Shown: one piece after another, positions 7,786 to 15,854 of the stretch
How the letters are laid out: the number at the start of each line of letters is the position of its first letter
Numbering within the stretch: position 1 is the first letter of the stretch
Assembly: GCA_964612925.1 (NCBI GenBank)
Contig: CAZTFU010000001.1
Location: 1 to 64,000 of the forward strand
Source: Phil1 sp964612925
Lineage (GTDB): Bacteria > Bacillota > Clostridia > Christensenellales > CAG-138
Direction: 5' to 3'
Length of the DNA stretch: 64,000 bases
Position numbers and translations under genes: made by a program
Notes under the pieces: generated by a model
Told to the model about the DNA's origin: nothing
The model's input: only the letters and a program-made list of their open reading frames with translations
Database searches by the model: none

Positions 7786-8508
7786 ATGAAAAAGCCCGAA
7801 ATGATACTGTTCGATTACGGCGGAACGCTTGTAAATGAAAAACAGTACGATCCGCTTGCGGGAACGCGGGCGGTCATGCAACATACAATTATAAATAAGC
7901 ATGGCTATACCGCGGAAGATGTGCAAAGGGTAGCGGACGAGATAAACAACGAAATAGGCAAGGGGGACCCGAAAAAGCTGCACCTTGTAAACGTTGAAGT
8001 GCCAAATTATATGTACACGGCGTTTCTGTACAAATCCATGGGCATTGAACTTTCGCTTGATGCAGAGGAAACGGACAGAGTTTTTTGGAATGCGGCAACG
8101 GTTGCCAAGCCGACCGAGGGAATAGGGGACTTTCTAATATTCCTGAACAAAAGCGGAATACGAACGGGCGTTGTCAGCAACATTCCCTATTGCGGAAACG
8201 TTGTAAAGGAGCGCATAGACCGCCTTATCCCCGAAAACAGGTTTGAGTTTGTGATTGCAACAAGTGAATACCTTTTCCGCAAGCCGAATAAGCGAATATT
8301 CGACCTTGCACTTGAAATGGCGGATGTGAAGCGCGAGAACGCATGGTACATAGGCGACCATTATCAGTGCGATATACTCGGCGCGCTCGGCGCGGGGCTT
8401 TTCCCCGTGCGGTATACGGGCGTGAACGAAAATGCTTGCCCCAATGGCGACGTGCTTTCTGTATCAAGCTGGAAGGAGCTTGAAGATATATTGATTCATC
8501 TGAAATAG
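7786..8508 (+). CDS. HAD superfamily hydrolase
   Basis: A 240-residue HAD phosphatase. Motif I is FDYGGTL (residues about 8-14), motif II is VVSNIP, motif III the Lys of RKPNKRIFDLAL, and motif IV GDHYQCDILGA. In motif I the second Asp of the usual DxDxT is replaced by Gly; that Asp normally serves as general acid/base, so activity may be reduced or altered, though this variant recurs in the family. The start at 7786 follows ACGGAGGAA; an in-frame ATG 23 codons earlier lacks a site and is not conserved-looking. It is flanked by terminators on both sides, so it is its own unit. The substrate is unknown. Confidence 0.85.
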   Translation: MKKPEMILFDYGGTLVNEKQYDPLAGTRAVMQHTIINKHGYTAEDVQRVADEINNEIGKGDPKKLHLVNVEVPNYMYTAFLYKSMGIELSLDAEETDRVFWNAATVAKPTEGIGDFLIFLNKSGIRTGVVSNIPYCGNVVKERIDRLIPENRFEFVIATSEYLFRKPNKRIFDLALEMADVKRENAWYIGDHYQCDILGALGAGLFPVRYTGVNENACPNGDVLSVSSWKELEDILIHLK

Positions 8509-8538
8509 TCAATCCAAAGAGGAATATTGCCTTGTCAC

Positions 8539-8571
8539 ACGGCTAAAAGCTTTAAGCTTTGGCCGTTTTTT
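8539..8571 (+). terminator. Rho-independent terminator after the HAD gene
   Basis: ACGGC (8539-8543) plus an AAAGCTT stretch folds back on AAGCTTTG-GCCGT (to 8566), followed by TTTTTT. Confidence 0.8.
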
Positions 8572-8628
8572 ATATTAGCCCGATATGTTGAAATAATTGC
8601 AAATCCAAATTCTGATTGAGGTGAAGGC

Positions 8629-9237
8629 ATGGGCAAGGCATACGGGTACATTAGGGTCAGCAGTCGCGACCAAAACGAGGCTCGTCAACTGATTGCAATA
8701 AGACAGGTCGGCGTGACGGACGAAAATATCTATACCGATAAACAATCGGGCAAGGACTTCGACAGACCGCAGTACAAAAAACTACTGCGAAAGATGAAAA
8801 AGGACGACCTGCTTTACATCAAAAGCATAGACCGCCTTGGCAGAAACTATGAGGAGATTCAGCAACAATGGCGGTTGCTGACCAAGGAAAAAGGCATTGA
8901 TATTGTGGTTTTGGATATGCCGCTGTTGGATACGCGGCGCGGGAAAGACCTTATGGGCACATTCTTAAGCGATATTGTGTTGCAGGTGCTGTCCTTTGTT
9001 GCGGAAAACGAGCGGATCAATATCCGTCAGCGGCAAGCTGAAGGCATAGCCGCCGCAAAGGCAAGGGGCGTTCGCTTTGGCAGACCGCCGAAACCTCTTC
9101 CCGAAAACTTCCATAACGCTTATCAGCGGTGGAAACAAGGTGAAATCACGGGAATCGCCGCCGCAAAGGAATGTAACATGCCGCTATCGTCGTTTCGATA
9201 TCGTGCCGAGGTTTATGAAAAAGCCAAGTTGTTGTAA
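8629..9237 (+). CDS. Small serine recombinase (resolvase/invertase family)
   Basis: A 202-residue protein with the resolvase/invertase layout. YGYIRVSSRDQ holds the catalytic Ser11 and Arg9; SIDRLGRNYEE carries the paired active-site arginines; a long E helix follows (SDIVLQVLSFVAENERINI), then RQAEGIAAAKARGVRFGRPP and a C-terminal helix-turn-helix ending about residue 200. Such proteins cut and rejoin DNA at paired short sites to resolve or invert segments. No transposase, phage or integron gene lies nearby. Two related quasi-palindromes stand directly downstream, in front of the glycosyltransferase gene, and are the obvious candidate sites. RBS: GAGGTGAAGG. Confidence 0.9.
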   Translation: MGKAYGYIRVSSRDQNEARQLIAIRQVGVTDENIYTDKQSGKDFDRPQYKKLLRKMKKDDLLYIKSIDRLGRNYEEIQQQWRLLTKEKGIDIVVLDMPLLDTRRGKDLMGTFLSDIVLQVLSFVAENERINIRQRQAEGIAAAKARGVRFGRPPKPLPENFHNAYQRWKQGEITGIAAAKECNMPLSSFRYRAEVYEKAKLL

Positions 9238-9251
9238 CGGGGGTGAATCTT

Positions 9252-9276
9252 ACAAAAAGGTGTACTTTTTTGTTAA
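9252..9276. repeat. Quasi-palindromic repeat copy 1 (candidate recombinase site)
   Basis: ACAAAAAGGTGTAC followed by TTTTTTGTTAA. The arms ACAAAAA and TTTTTGT face each other around a GTAC-containing centre. Read on the minus strand it matches copy 2 closely (both carry TAACAAAAAAGTACAC). Centre GTAC at 9262-9265. Confidence 0.6.
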
Positions 9277-9373
9277 TCACATTTGTTGATAAAACAATCA
9301 TATCATAAATTGCTTTTTTGCGCTACCCCGCTTAATAAACGGAATATGCTTTTTAGCCCCCCTCGAATACCGC

Positions 9374-9400
9374 TAACAAAAAAGTACACTTTTTTGTTAA
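9374..9400. repeat. Quasi-palindromic repeat copy 2 (candidate recombinase site)
   Basis: Perfect 11-base arms TAACAAAAAAG (9374-9384) and CTTTTTTGTTA (9389-9399) around TACA. Its centre GTAC at 9384-9387 is 122 bases from that of copy 1. It ends one base before the ATGGAGGGGG that carries the ribosome binding site of the glycosyltransferase gene, so binding there would affect that gene too. Confidence 0.6.
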
Positions 9401-9415
9401 ATGGAGGGGGATTTA

Positions 9416-10534
9416 ATGAACATATTGATAGCGGCGGATTACGCAACACCTGCAAGCGGCAACTTTGTTGCATCATTGGTAGAGCTTGGAAGGTTACTGA
9501 AGCGGGAGGGAAGCACATTAACGCTTATTTTTCCCGAAAACCACAATACCACATCGGAAGATTCGTGGGTAAATTGGCTAAAGAGCGAGGGGCATACGGT
9601 GTATCTTGCATCACGGGAGCAAACGGAAGAAGAGCAGCTCTCCCTTTTACGTTCGGTTATAGGGGCGCATAATATCGACATTTTGCACATCCATTTCGGC
9701 ATGTTCCACCATGCGGTTATGAGCCACACAAAGGAACTTGGTGTAAAGATTCTTGTACATGACCATATGGATTTTCCCGCGGGTGCCAATATGAAAAAGC
9801 AAAGGCTGCGCTGTGCGGCGCAATCGCTCAGGTACAGACTGCTTGGCGTGGCGATAGCAAGCGTTAACCCCGAAAAGGATTCCGCATATTTCCTTGCAAA
9901 GCATTGGTATGCTCCTAACGGCCTGTCGCTTGAAAGGAACGTGACCCATTCCGCTACGCGAGATGAGGTACGCGCGGAACTGGGGCTTGCTGCGGATGAA
10001 AGTATGTGCCTTTTCCTTGGGTGGGATCTGTATCGAAAGGGGCTTGATATCGCAATAAATGCCGTGGCCGAAATAAGAAAGAGCTACCCTAAAATGTTGC
10101 TTGGCGTTGTGGGCGTGGGCAACCCGCCAAGCGAAGCGTGCAGGCGATTCATCAAGGAGCATACGGATATAGACCCAAACAGCGACTGGATAAGATATCT
10201 TAATAGCCGTGAAGACATGTTTGCCTATCACAGGGGTGTAGACGTATATCTTTCCGCCAGCCGTTCGGAAGCGTTTTCATACGGCATACTCGAATCGATT
10301 TCGCAAAACACACCCGTAGCCGTAAGCGATATAAAGGGCACAAGCTGGTGCCACAGCTACAGCAAAGCCGCAATATATTCGGTCGAAAGCGTAACCGAGT
10401 GCGCACAGGCCATACTCCACGCGCTTGAAATGGGCCGCGCCGAATCCAACGCAAACGACATCGTTTCAGCCTACAGCATTGAAAAATGGTGCAATAGGGT
10501 GAATGAGATTTATTATAATCTATTAAACAACTGA
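9416..10534 (+). CDS. Glycosyltransferase family 4 type (GT-B)
   Basis: A 372-residue GT-B glycosyltransferase. The N-terminal half has the Rossmann start ILIAADYATPASGNF and DILHIHFGMFH; the C-terminal half has FLGWDLYRKGLDIAINA and the nucleotide-sugar motif SEAFSYGILESISQ (E-x7-E, residues about 285-298). It would transfer a sugar from a nucleotide donor to an unknown acceptor in the cytoplasm. I chose the ATG at 9416 because GGAGGGGG lies just upstream; the ATG at 9401 overlaps that site. It stands alone rather than inside a polysaccharide cluster, and its upstream region is occupied by two palindromes next to a recombinase gene. Confidence 0.87.
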   Translation: MNILIAADYATPASGNFVASLVELGRLLKREGSTLTLIFPENHNTTSEDSWVNWLKSEGHTVYLASREQTEEEQLSLLRSVIGAHNIDILHIHFGMFHHAVMSHTKELGVKILVHDHMDFPAGANMKKQRLRCAAQSLRYRLLGVAIASVNPEKDSAYFLAKHWYAPNGLSLERNVTHSATRDEVRAELGLAADESMCLFLGWDLYRKGLDIAINAVAEIRKSYPKMLLGVVGVGNPPSEACRRFIKEHTDIDPNSDWIRYLNSREDMFAYHRGVDVYLSASRSEAFSYGILESISQNTPVAVSDIKGTSWCHSYSKAAIYSVESVTECAQAILHALEMGRAESNANDIVSAYSIEKWCNRVNEIYYNLLNN

Positions 10535-10580
10535 TTGAAATACAATCTCCCATATCTTGAGTGACTTTAATTCATCAACC

Positions 10581-10610
10581 TTGCATGGGGTCGGAACGGT
10601 GGTGTATAAT
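10581..10610 (+). promoter_or_regulatory. Promoter for rqcP-ispDF
   Basis: TTGCAT (10581-10586), 18 bases, TATAAT (10605-10610). The leader to the ATG at 10644 is about 27 bases. Confidence 0.65.
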
Positions 10611-10643
10611 AACCGTGTACAGACAAATGGAAGGGATAAAAGT

Positions 10644-10892
10644 ATGAGACTTGATAAATATCTTAAAGTATCGCGCATAATAAAGCGGCGCACGGTGGCA
10701 AATCAGGCGGCCGATCTTGGCAGGATACAGATAAACGGCAAGGTAGCAAAGCCTTCAACCGATGTTAAAGAAGGCGATGAGCTTGACATTCTTATGGGCG
10801 GTAAGCATATGCGCGTGCGCGTTATAAGTGTAAGAGAATTTGCGCCCAAGGGCGAAGCCGCGGCAATGTACGAAATACTGGGTGAACAATGA
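10644..10892 (+). CDS. rqcP: S4-domain RNA-binding protein RqcP
   Basis: The 82-residue protein is nearly all S4 domain: MRLDKYLKVSRIIKRRTVAN, GRIQINGKVAKPSTDVKEGD. This matches RqcP (YabO) of Bacillus and relates to Hsp15. RqcP works with RqcH on stalled 50S subunits, helping C-terminal alanine tailing during ribosome quality control. I chose 10644, with GGAAGGG upstream; the frame is open further upstream but runs through the promoter. Its stop overlaps the ATG of the IspD-IspF fusion. In Bacillus it sits beside yabM and yabN; here their counterparts are 11-15 kb away, so the cluster has been split. Confidence 0.88.
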   Translation: MRLDKYLKVSRIIKRRTVANQAADLGRIQINGKVAKPSTDVKEGDELDILMGGKHMRVRVISVREFAPKGEAAAMYEILGEQ

Positions 10893-12034
10893 AGGCTCAA
10901 CCGTTGATTTATGTTGCCGTGCTTGCGGCGGGTTCGTCAAGCCGCATGGGCAGGGATAAGCTTGCGCTGAATTTCGGCGGGAAAAGCACGGTTCAGCTTT
11001 CCGTGGAAGCGTTTATTGCCTGCCCGCTTAATATCGAGGGCATAATAATTGCCGGCAACACGGAAAATATTGAGTGGCTTAACAGCATTGCCCAAAAATA
11101 TGAAAACGTCTATGTAATACGGGGTGGCGTGACTCGCGGGGGAAGTGCGCATAATTGCGTTCGAAAAGCCGTAGAACTCGCAAACGGTCGCCGTGCCGTT
11201 ATCGCAATACATGATGCTGCTCGATGCCTTGCGGATACCGATACCATATGCCGTGCCGTATATAGTGCGGCGGATAACGGCAGCGGCGTTGCGGCAATAC
11301 CCGTGCGGGATACGCTTAGAAGAACGGACGGTCAAACCGTGCCGCGAGACGGTCTTTTTGCCATGCAAACACCGCAGTGCTTTGACCTTGGTGAAATTGC
11401 CCAAGCGTATGAAAAAAGCAGTGCCAACGGCTATAACGAAACGGACGATTGTGCCGTTTATCAGGCATATATACGGCAGCCGCGCTTTACGCAGGGCAGC
11501 CTTATGAATCAAAAATTGACATTTGAGAACGATCTGCCGTTCTTTAATATGGCGAAAGGGGCTCCTATGAGAATAGGCTACGGAGAGGACACCCATGTTT
11601 TGACGGAGGGACGTGCGCTTGTGCTCGGCGGTGTGGAAATTCCATATGAAAAGGGTCTGCTTGGCCACAGCGATGCCGATGTGCTGCTTCATGCCATAAC
11701 GGACGCCCTGCTCGGCGCGGCCGCCCTTGGCGATATAGGCACGCATTTCCCGGATACGGATGAAAAGTATCGCGGCATAAGCAGCATGGTGCTATTGTGC
11801 TTTGCATATGAAAAAATAAGGGCAAAGGGCATGAGTGTAAACAATATAGACGCTACGATAATTGCCCAGCGGCCAAAGCTTGCGGGATATATAGAGCGCA
11901 TGCGGCAGAATATTGCCTACGCGCTTGGCACGGATAGCGCAAACGTAAGCATAAAGGCCACCACAACCGAAGGCATGAATGCCGAAGGCCGCGGCGAATG
12001 CATAAGCGCACGGGCCGTATGTACGCTTGTGTAA
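10889..12034 (+). CDS. ispDF: Bifunctional IspD-IspF enzyme of the MEP isoprenoid pathway
   Basis: The 381-residue protein joins two enzymes. Residues about 1-220 are IspD (2-C-methyl-D-erythritol 4-phosphate cytidylyltransferase): VLAAGSSSRMGRDK for CTP binding, AIHDAARCL, and MQTPQCF. Residues about 227-381 are IspF (cyclodiphosphate synthase): MRIGYGEDTHVL with the Asp-x-His metal ligands, GHSDADVLLHAITDALLGAA, and the end KATTTEGMNAEGRGE. IspF and IspD act on steps flanking IspE, and fusions of this kind are known in several lineages. The start overlaps the rqcP stop (ATGA). A strong shared terminator follows. Confidence 0.95.
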   Translation: MKAQPLIYVAVLAAGSSSRMGRDKLALNFGGKSTVQLSVEAFIACPLNIEGIIIAGNTENIEWLNSIAQKYENVYVIRGGVTRGGSAHNCVRKAVELANGRRAVIAIHDAARCLADTDTICRAVYSAADNGSGVAAIPVRDTLRRTDGQTVPRDGLFAMQTPQCFDLGEIAQAYEKSSANGYNETDDCAVYQAYIRQPRFTQGSLMNQKLTFENDLPFFNMAKGAPMRIGYGEDTHVLTEGRALVLGGVEIPYEKGLLGHSDADVLLHAITDALLGAAALGDIGTHFPDTDEKYRGISSMVLLCFAYEKIRAKGMSVNNIDATIIAQRPKLAGYIERMRQNIAYALGTDSANVSIKATTTEGMNAEGRGECISARAVCTLV

Positions 12035-12082
12035 GTATAAGTGTTACGGAATAACCATTTATCGGCAGAACCGGTATATGAA

Positions 12083-12114
12083 AAGACCTTGTGAGAATTA
12101 TCTCACAAGGTCTT
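12083..12114. terminator. Bidirectional terminator between ispDF and ppdK
   Basis: AAGACCTTGTGAGA (12083-12096) and its exact complement TCTCACAAGGTCTT (12101-12114) around ATTA. On the plus strand AATTTATT follows; on the minus strand TTTTCA follows. It sits between two convergent genes. Confidence 0.85.
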
Positions 12115-12177
12115 AATTTATTCGGTATTGCCTTGATTATTCAAAACGGCTTTGTACCAAGCGATTCAACACGCCGA

Positions 12178-14805
12178 TTACTTATTGCGGATGTTGGCTT
12201 GTGCCGCGGCAAGGCGGGCAATAGGTACGCGGTAGGGCGAGCAGGACACATAGTCAAGGCCAACGCGGTGGCAGAAGTCTATGCTGGAGGGATCACCGCC
12301 GTGTTCGCCGCAGATACCGAGATGGATGTCATCTCTGGTGGCACGGCCGAGCTTGGCTGCCATTTCAACCAGCTTGCCTACGCCGGTCTGGTCAAGACGC
12401 GCAAACGGATCGGATTCGTAGATCTTCTTCTCGTAATATGCGCTGAGGAACTTGCCCGCATCGTCACGGCTGAAGCCGAAGGTCATCTGGGTCAGGTCGT
12501 TGGTGCCGAAGGAGAAGAACTCCGCCTCGGTAGCGATCTGGTCGGCGGTAAGGGCCGCACGGGGGATTTCGATCATGGTACCGACAAGGAACTTGAATTC
12601 GGTGTTGTTTTCCTGCATGACCTTCTTGGCGGTGTTGACGACAAAGCTCTTAACGTATGCAAGCTCTTTAACCTCGCCTACCAAGGGGATCATGATTTCG
12701 GGAATTATGTCAAGACCGGTTTCGCGGCGCACATTGATGGCGGCCTCTATAACGGCGCGGGTCTGCATTTCCGCAATTTCGGGATAGGTTACGCACAGAC
12801 GGCAGCCGCGGTGACCCATCATCGGGTTGAACTCGTGCAGACCGGCAACGGTGGCCTTCAGGTCATCAAAGGTAAGACCCATTTCTTCTGCCAGAGCGGC
12901 GATTTCCTCATCCTTGTGGGGCAGGAACTCATGAAGCGGTGGATCTAAGAAGCGGATGGTAACGGGACGGCCGCCCATGGCCTTGTAGATACCCTCAAAG
13001 TCGCTGCGCTGCATGGGCAGGAGCTTGTCCAGAGCTTTGCGGCGGGCTTCTTCGGTCTTGGAAACTATCATTTCGCGCACGGCGGGGATACGATCCTCGT
13101 CAAAGAACATGTGCTCGGTACGGCAGAGGCCGATGCCCTGTGCGCCGAAGCTTACGGCAACGGCGGCATCATGCGGATTGTCCGCATTGGTGCGCACGGC
13201 AAGTCTCTTATGCTTGTCGGCCATTTCCATTATGCGTCCGAAGTAACCGCTGTTGGGATCCGCGGGCACGGTGGGAATAAGTACATCGTAAATGCAACCG
13301 GTGGAACCGTCAAGGCTGAGAACATCGCCTTCATGGTAGGTCTTACCGGCAAGGGTGAAGCACTTGTTTTCTTCATCCATCTTTATTTCGCCGCAACCGG
13401 ATACGCAGCAGGTACCCATGCCGCGGGCAACGACTGCCGCGTGGGAAGTCTGGCCACCGCGAACGGTGAGTATACCCTGGGAATACTTCATGCCTTCGAT
13501 GTCTTCAGGGCTGGTTTCAAGGCGAACGAGAACGACCTTTTCGCCGAGCTTGCCCTGCTCCACCGCATCTTCCGCGGTGAAAACGATCTTGCCTGCGGCG
13601 GCTCCGGGGCTGGCGGCTATGGCCTTGCCGACGGGCTTGGCGGCCTTGAGCGCTTCGGGGTCGAACTGAGGATGCAGCAGCATGTCAAGAGACTTGGCGT
13701 CTATCTGCATAAGGGCTTCTTCTTCGGTGATCATGCCTTCGTCGATAAGGTCGCAGGCGATCTTGATGGCGGCGGCGGCGGTACGCTTGCCGTTACGGGT
13801 CTGCAACATGTAAAGCTTGCCGTGCTCAACGGTGAACTCCATGTCCTGCATATCGTGGTAGTGGTTTTCAAGCGTCTTGCAAACGTTTACGAACTGCTCG
13901 AACGCTTCGGGGAACTTCTGCTCCATTTCGCTTATGGGCATGGGGGTACGCACGCCGGCGACAACGTCCTCACCCTGTGCATTGGTAAGGAATTCACCGA
14001 ACAGACCCTTATTGCCGGTTGCGGGGGAACGGGTAAATGCAACGCCGGTACCGCAATCGTCACCCATGTTGCCGAATGCCATCATCTGCACGTTAACGGC
14101 AGTACCCCAAGAATAGGGGATGTCGTGGTCCATGCGGTAAATGTTGGCGCGGGGGTTGTCCCAAGAACGGAAAACGGCCTTTATAGCCTCAAAGAGCTGT
14201 ACCTTGGGATCATCGGGGAAATCGCTGCCGATCTGCTGCTTATATTCGGCCTTGAACTGATTTGCAAGTTCATGCAGGTCATCTGCGGTAAGGTCAAGGT
14301 CACTTGATACGCCCTTGCGCTCCTTCATGGCATCTATAAGCTTTTCAAAATACTTCTTGCCGACTTCCATAACAACGTCGGAGAACATCTGGATGAACCT
14401 TCTGTAGCAGTCCCAAGCCCAACGGGGGTTGCCGCTCTTGGCTGCGATTATTTCAACAACTTCTTCATTAAGACCAAGGTTCAAAATGGTATCCATCATG
14501 CCGGGCATGGAAGCGCGCGCACCGCTTCTGACTGAAACGAGCAGCGGGTTTTCCTTGTCACCGAACTTCTTGCCGGTAACGGCTTCCATCTTGACGATGT
14601 TTTCCATTATCTCCGCCTGGATTTCGTCGTTGATGCGACGGCCGTCCTCATAATACTGAGTACAGGCTTCGGTAGAGATGGTGAATCCCTGGGGAACGGG
14701 CAGACCGATCTTGGTCATTTCAGCCAGATTGGCACCCTTGCCGCCCAGCAGGTTACGCATGGAAGCGTTACCCTCGCTGAACTGGTAGACGTACTTTTTC
14801 GACAT
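12178..14805 (-). CDS. ppdK: Pyruvate, phosphate dikinase
   Basis: At 875 residues this is a full-length PPDK, which interconverts pyruvate, ATP and Pi with PEP, AMP and PPi. The N-terminal ATP-grasp part has GGKGANLAEM and VRSGARASMPGMMDT; the swivelling domain carries GGQTSHAAVVARGMG with the catalytic His (about residue 455); the PEP/pyruvate barrel has GIGLCRTEHMFF, FGTNDLTQMTFG and the C-terminal CGEHGG with the catalytic Cys. In anaerobic Clostridia it commonly works in glycolysis. RBS GGAGG. No PPDK regulatory protein gene is nearby. Codons are biased to C-ending forms, as in highly expressed genes, and this creates long meaningless frames on the other strand. Confidence 0.97.
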   Translation of the reverse strand: MSKKYVYQFSEGNASMRNLLGGKGANLAEMTKIGLPVPQGFTISTEACTQYYEDGRRINDEIQAEIMENIVKMEAVTGKKFGDKENPLLVSVRSGARASMPGMMDTILNLGLNEEVVEIIAAKSGNPRWAWDCYRRFIQMFSDVVMEVGKKYFEKLIDAMKERKGVSSDLDLTADDLHELANQFKAEYKQQIGSDFPDDPKVQLFEAIKAVFRSWDNPRANIYRMDHDIPYSWGTAVNVQMMAFGNMGDDCGTGVAFTRSPATGNKGLFGEFLTNAQGEDVVAGVRTPMPISEMEQKFPEAFEQFVNVCKTLENHYHDMQDMEFTVEHGKLYMLQTRNGKRTAAAAIKIACDLIDEGMITEEEALMQIDAKSLDMLLHPQFDPEALKAAKPVGKAIAASPGAAAGKIVFTAEDAVEQGKLGEKVVLVRLETSPEDIEGMKYSQGILTVRGGQTSHAAVVARGMGTCCVSGCGEIKMDEENKCFTLAGKTYHEGDVLSLDGSTGCIYDVLIPTVPADPNSGYFGRIMEMADKHKRLAVRTNADNPHDAAVAVSFGAQGIGLCRTEHMFFDEDRIPAVREMIVSKTEEARRKALDKLLPMQRSDFEGIYKAMGGRPVTIRFLDPPLHEFLPHKDEEIAALAEEMGLTFDDLKATVAGLHEFNPMMGHRGCRLCVTYPEIAEMQTRAVIEAAINVRRETGLDIIPEIMIPLVGEVKELAYVKSFVVNTAKKVMQENNTEFKFLVGTMIEIPRAALTADQIATEAEFFSFGTNDLTQMTFGFSRDDAGKFLSAYYEKKIYESDPFARLDQTGVGKLVEMAAKLGRATRDDIHLGICGEHGGDPSSIDFCHRVGLDYVSCSPYRVPIARLAAAQANIRNK

Positions 14806-14890
14806 TGATTTTAGTCCTCCAATATCTGATATTTAATAATAGCAAAACCGTCACGCGGGAAAAAGCAACTTAATCCCGCACTTACAGCAC

Positions 14891-14919
14891 ATTATACTAT
14901 TATTCTCCTTTACAGGCAA
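14891..14919 (-). promoter_or_regulatory. Promoter of ppdK
   Basis: On the minus strand TTGCCT (14919 to 14914), 17 bases, TATAAT (14896 to 14891). The leader holds a GCGGGA / TCCCGC hairpin (14855-14879). Confidence 0.7.
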
Positions 14920-14963
14920 GCAAAAACACGGTGTATGCAAGTTTTTTTATATGTTCCTGCGTA

Positions 14964-14993
14964 TTGGCAATTATAGGAATGATATGCTACAAT
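14964..14993 (+). promoter_or_regulatory. Promoter giving a probable leaderless DUF5685 mRNA
   Basis: TTGGCA (14964-14969), 18 bases, and an extended -10 TGCTACAAT with TACAAT at 14988-14993. Only six bases separate the -10 from the ATG at 15000, so transcription should begin at or next to the A of the start codon. No Shine-Dalgarno sequence can fit. Confidence 0.65.
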
Positions 14994-14999
14994 ACTGAC

Positions 15000-15854
15000 A
15001 TGTTTGGAAATGTACAGCCGGATAAGGGCGAATTAAAGGTAAAAGAGCTTGCCCTCTACAGGGCGCACTATTGCGCGCTGTGCAAAAGCATAGGCAAAAA
15101 CTATTCAGAGGCGGCAAGGCTTACACTTAATTATGACTGCACGTTTTTTACGCTTGCGCTTTCGGGCGTTATGGGCGGCGCGACTTACCGCGAAATGAAG
15201 TGTGCATACAAGCCGCTGAAAAGGCCCGTAAAAGTGGCAGAACCAAGCGAGGCCACCGATTTTGCGGCAGATCTTAACATAATGCTTTCATGGCACAAGC
15301 TTTGTGATGATGCCGCGGACGAGGGCTTTATGCGGCGCGTGGGCGCGGGGATTGGACGTGCGGCGTTGTATGGGGACTATAAGCGCGCTTCAAGGCGGTC
15401 GGCGGAACTTTGCAATGCGATTGAACGCGGCATGCGCGGCTTTAACGAAACGGAGCGCGGCAATGGGGGAATAGACGAATGTGCATCCGCGTTTGCGGAA
15501 CTTATGCGTGGTGCCGCAATGTGCGCACCGATAGATAACGCACTGCGCAAGAAGGCATTTGCCGCAATGTTTGCAGGACTCGGGCGGTGGGTATATGCAC
15601 TTGATGCGTGGCTTGATCGCGACGCAGATAGGGAAAAGGGCGCATACAATCCGTTTAACGTTGCCGCGGCGAACGGAGCCGATGAAGCTTCGCTTAAAGA
15701 GCGGGCGGAAATATTCTTATTCAACTCCCTTGCGGAGGCGGAGCGGGCATATCTGCTTTTAAGACCGCTTGAAGGGGATGCCGTAATAGAAAACATTTTG
15801 ACCGAGGGCTGTGTAAAGCGGTCTCGGCATATACTTGGGGGCGGGCATGACTGA
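15000..15854 (+). CDS. DUF5685 family protein
   Basis: A 284-residue, mostly helical protein of the DUF5685 type. The family signature is at the N-terminus: MFGNVQPDKGELKVKELALY then YCALCKSIG, with a CxxC at about residues 25-28 and a further Cys in LNYDCTFF. HKLCDDAADEG and LDAWLDRDADREKGAYNPFN suggest acidic, possibly metal-binding helices. Function is unknown. The frame is open upstream, but homology begins at this Met, which sits right behind a promoter -10 (see 14964). It overlaps the following J-domain gene by 8 bases, so the two products are probably made in a fixed ratio. Confidence 0.8.
   Translation: MFGNVQPDKGELKVKELALYRAHYCALCKSIGKNYSEAARLTLNYDCTFFTLALSGVMGGATYREMKCAYKPLKRPVKVAEPSEATDFAADLNIMLSWHKLCDDAADEGFMRRVGAGIGRAALYGDYKRASRRSAELCNAIERGMRGFNETERGNGGIDECASAFAELMRGAAMCAPIDNALRKKAFAAMFAGLGRWVYALDAWLDRDADREKGAYNPFNVAAANGADEASLKERAEIFLFNSLAEAERAYLLLRPLEGDAVIENILTEGCVKRSRHILGGGHD

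Noticed and set aside
8629..9400. Insertion sequence or transposon around the serine recombinase
   Set aside because: No transposase, no target-site duplication and no terminal repeats bounding a larger unit were seen; the palindromes fit recombinase or regulatory sites better.
12091..14307. Two long plus-strand frames opposite ppdK
   Set aside because: Low-complexity Gly/Val-rich translations with no motifs; explained by the codon bias of ppdK, whose product is unmistakable.
14931..14999. Upstream 23-residue hydrophobic extension of the DUF5685 protein
   Set aside because: The extension would run through the promoter -35 and -10, and family similarity begins at the later Met.
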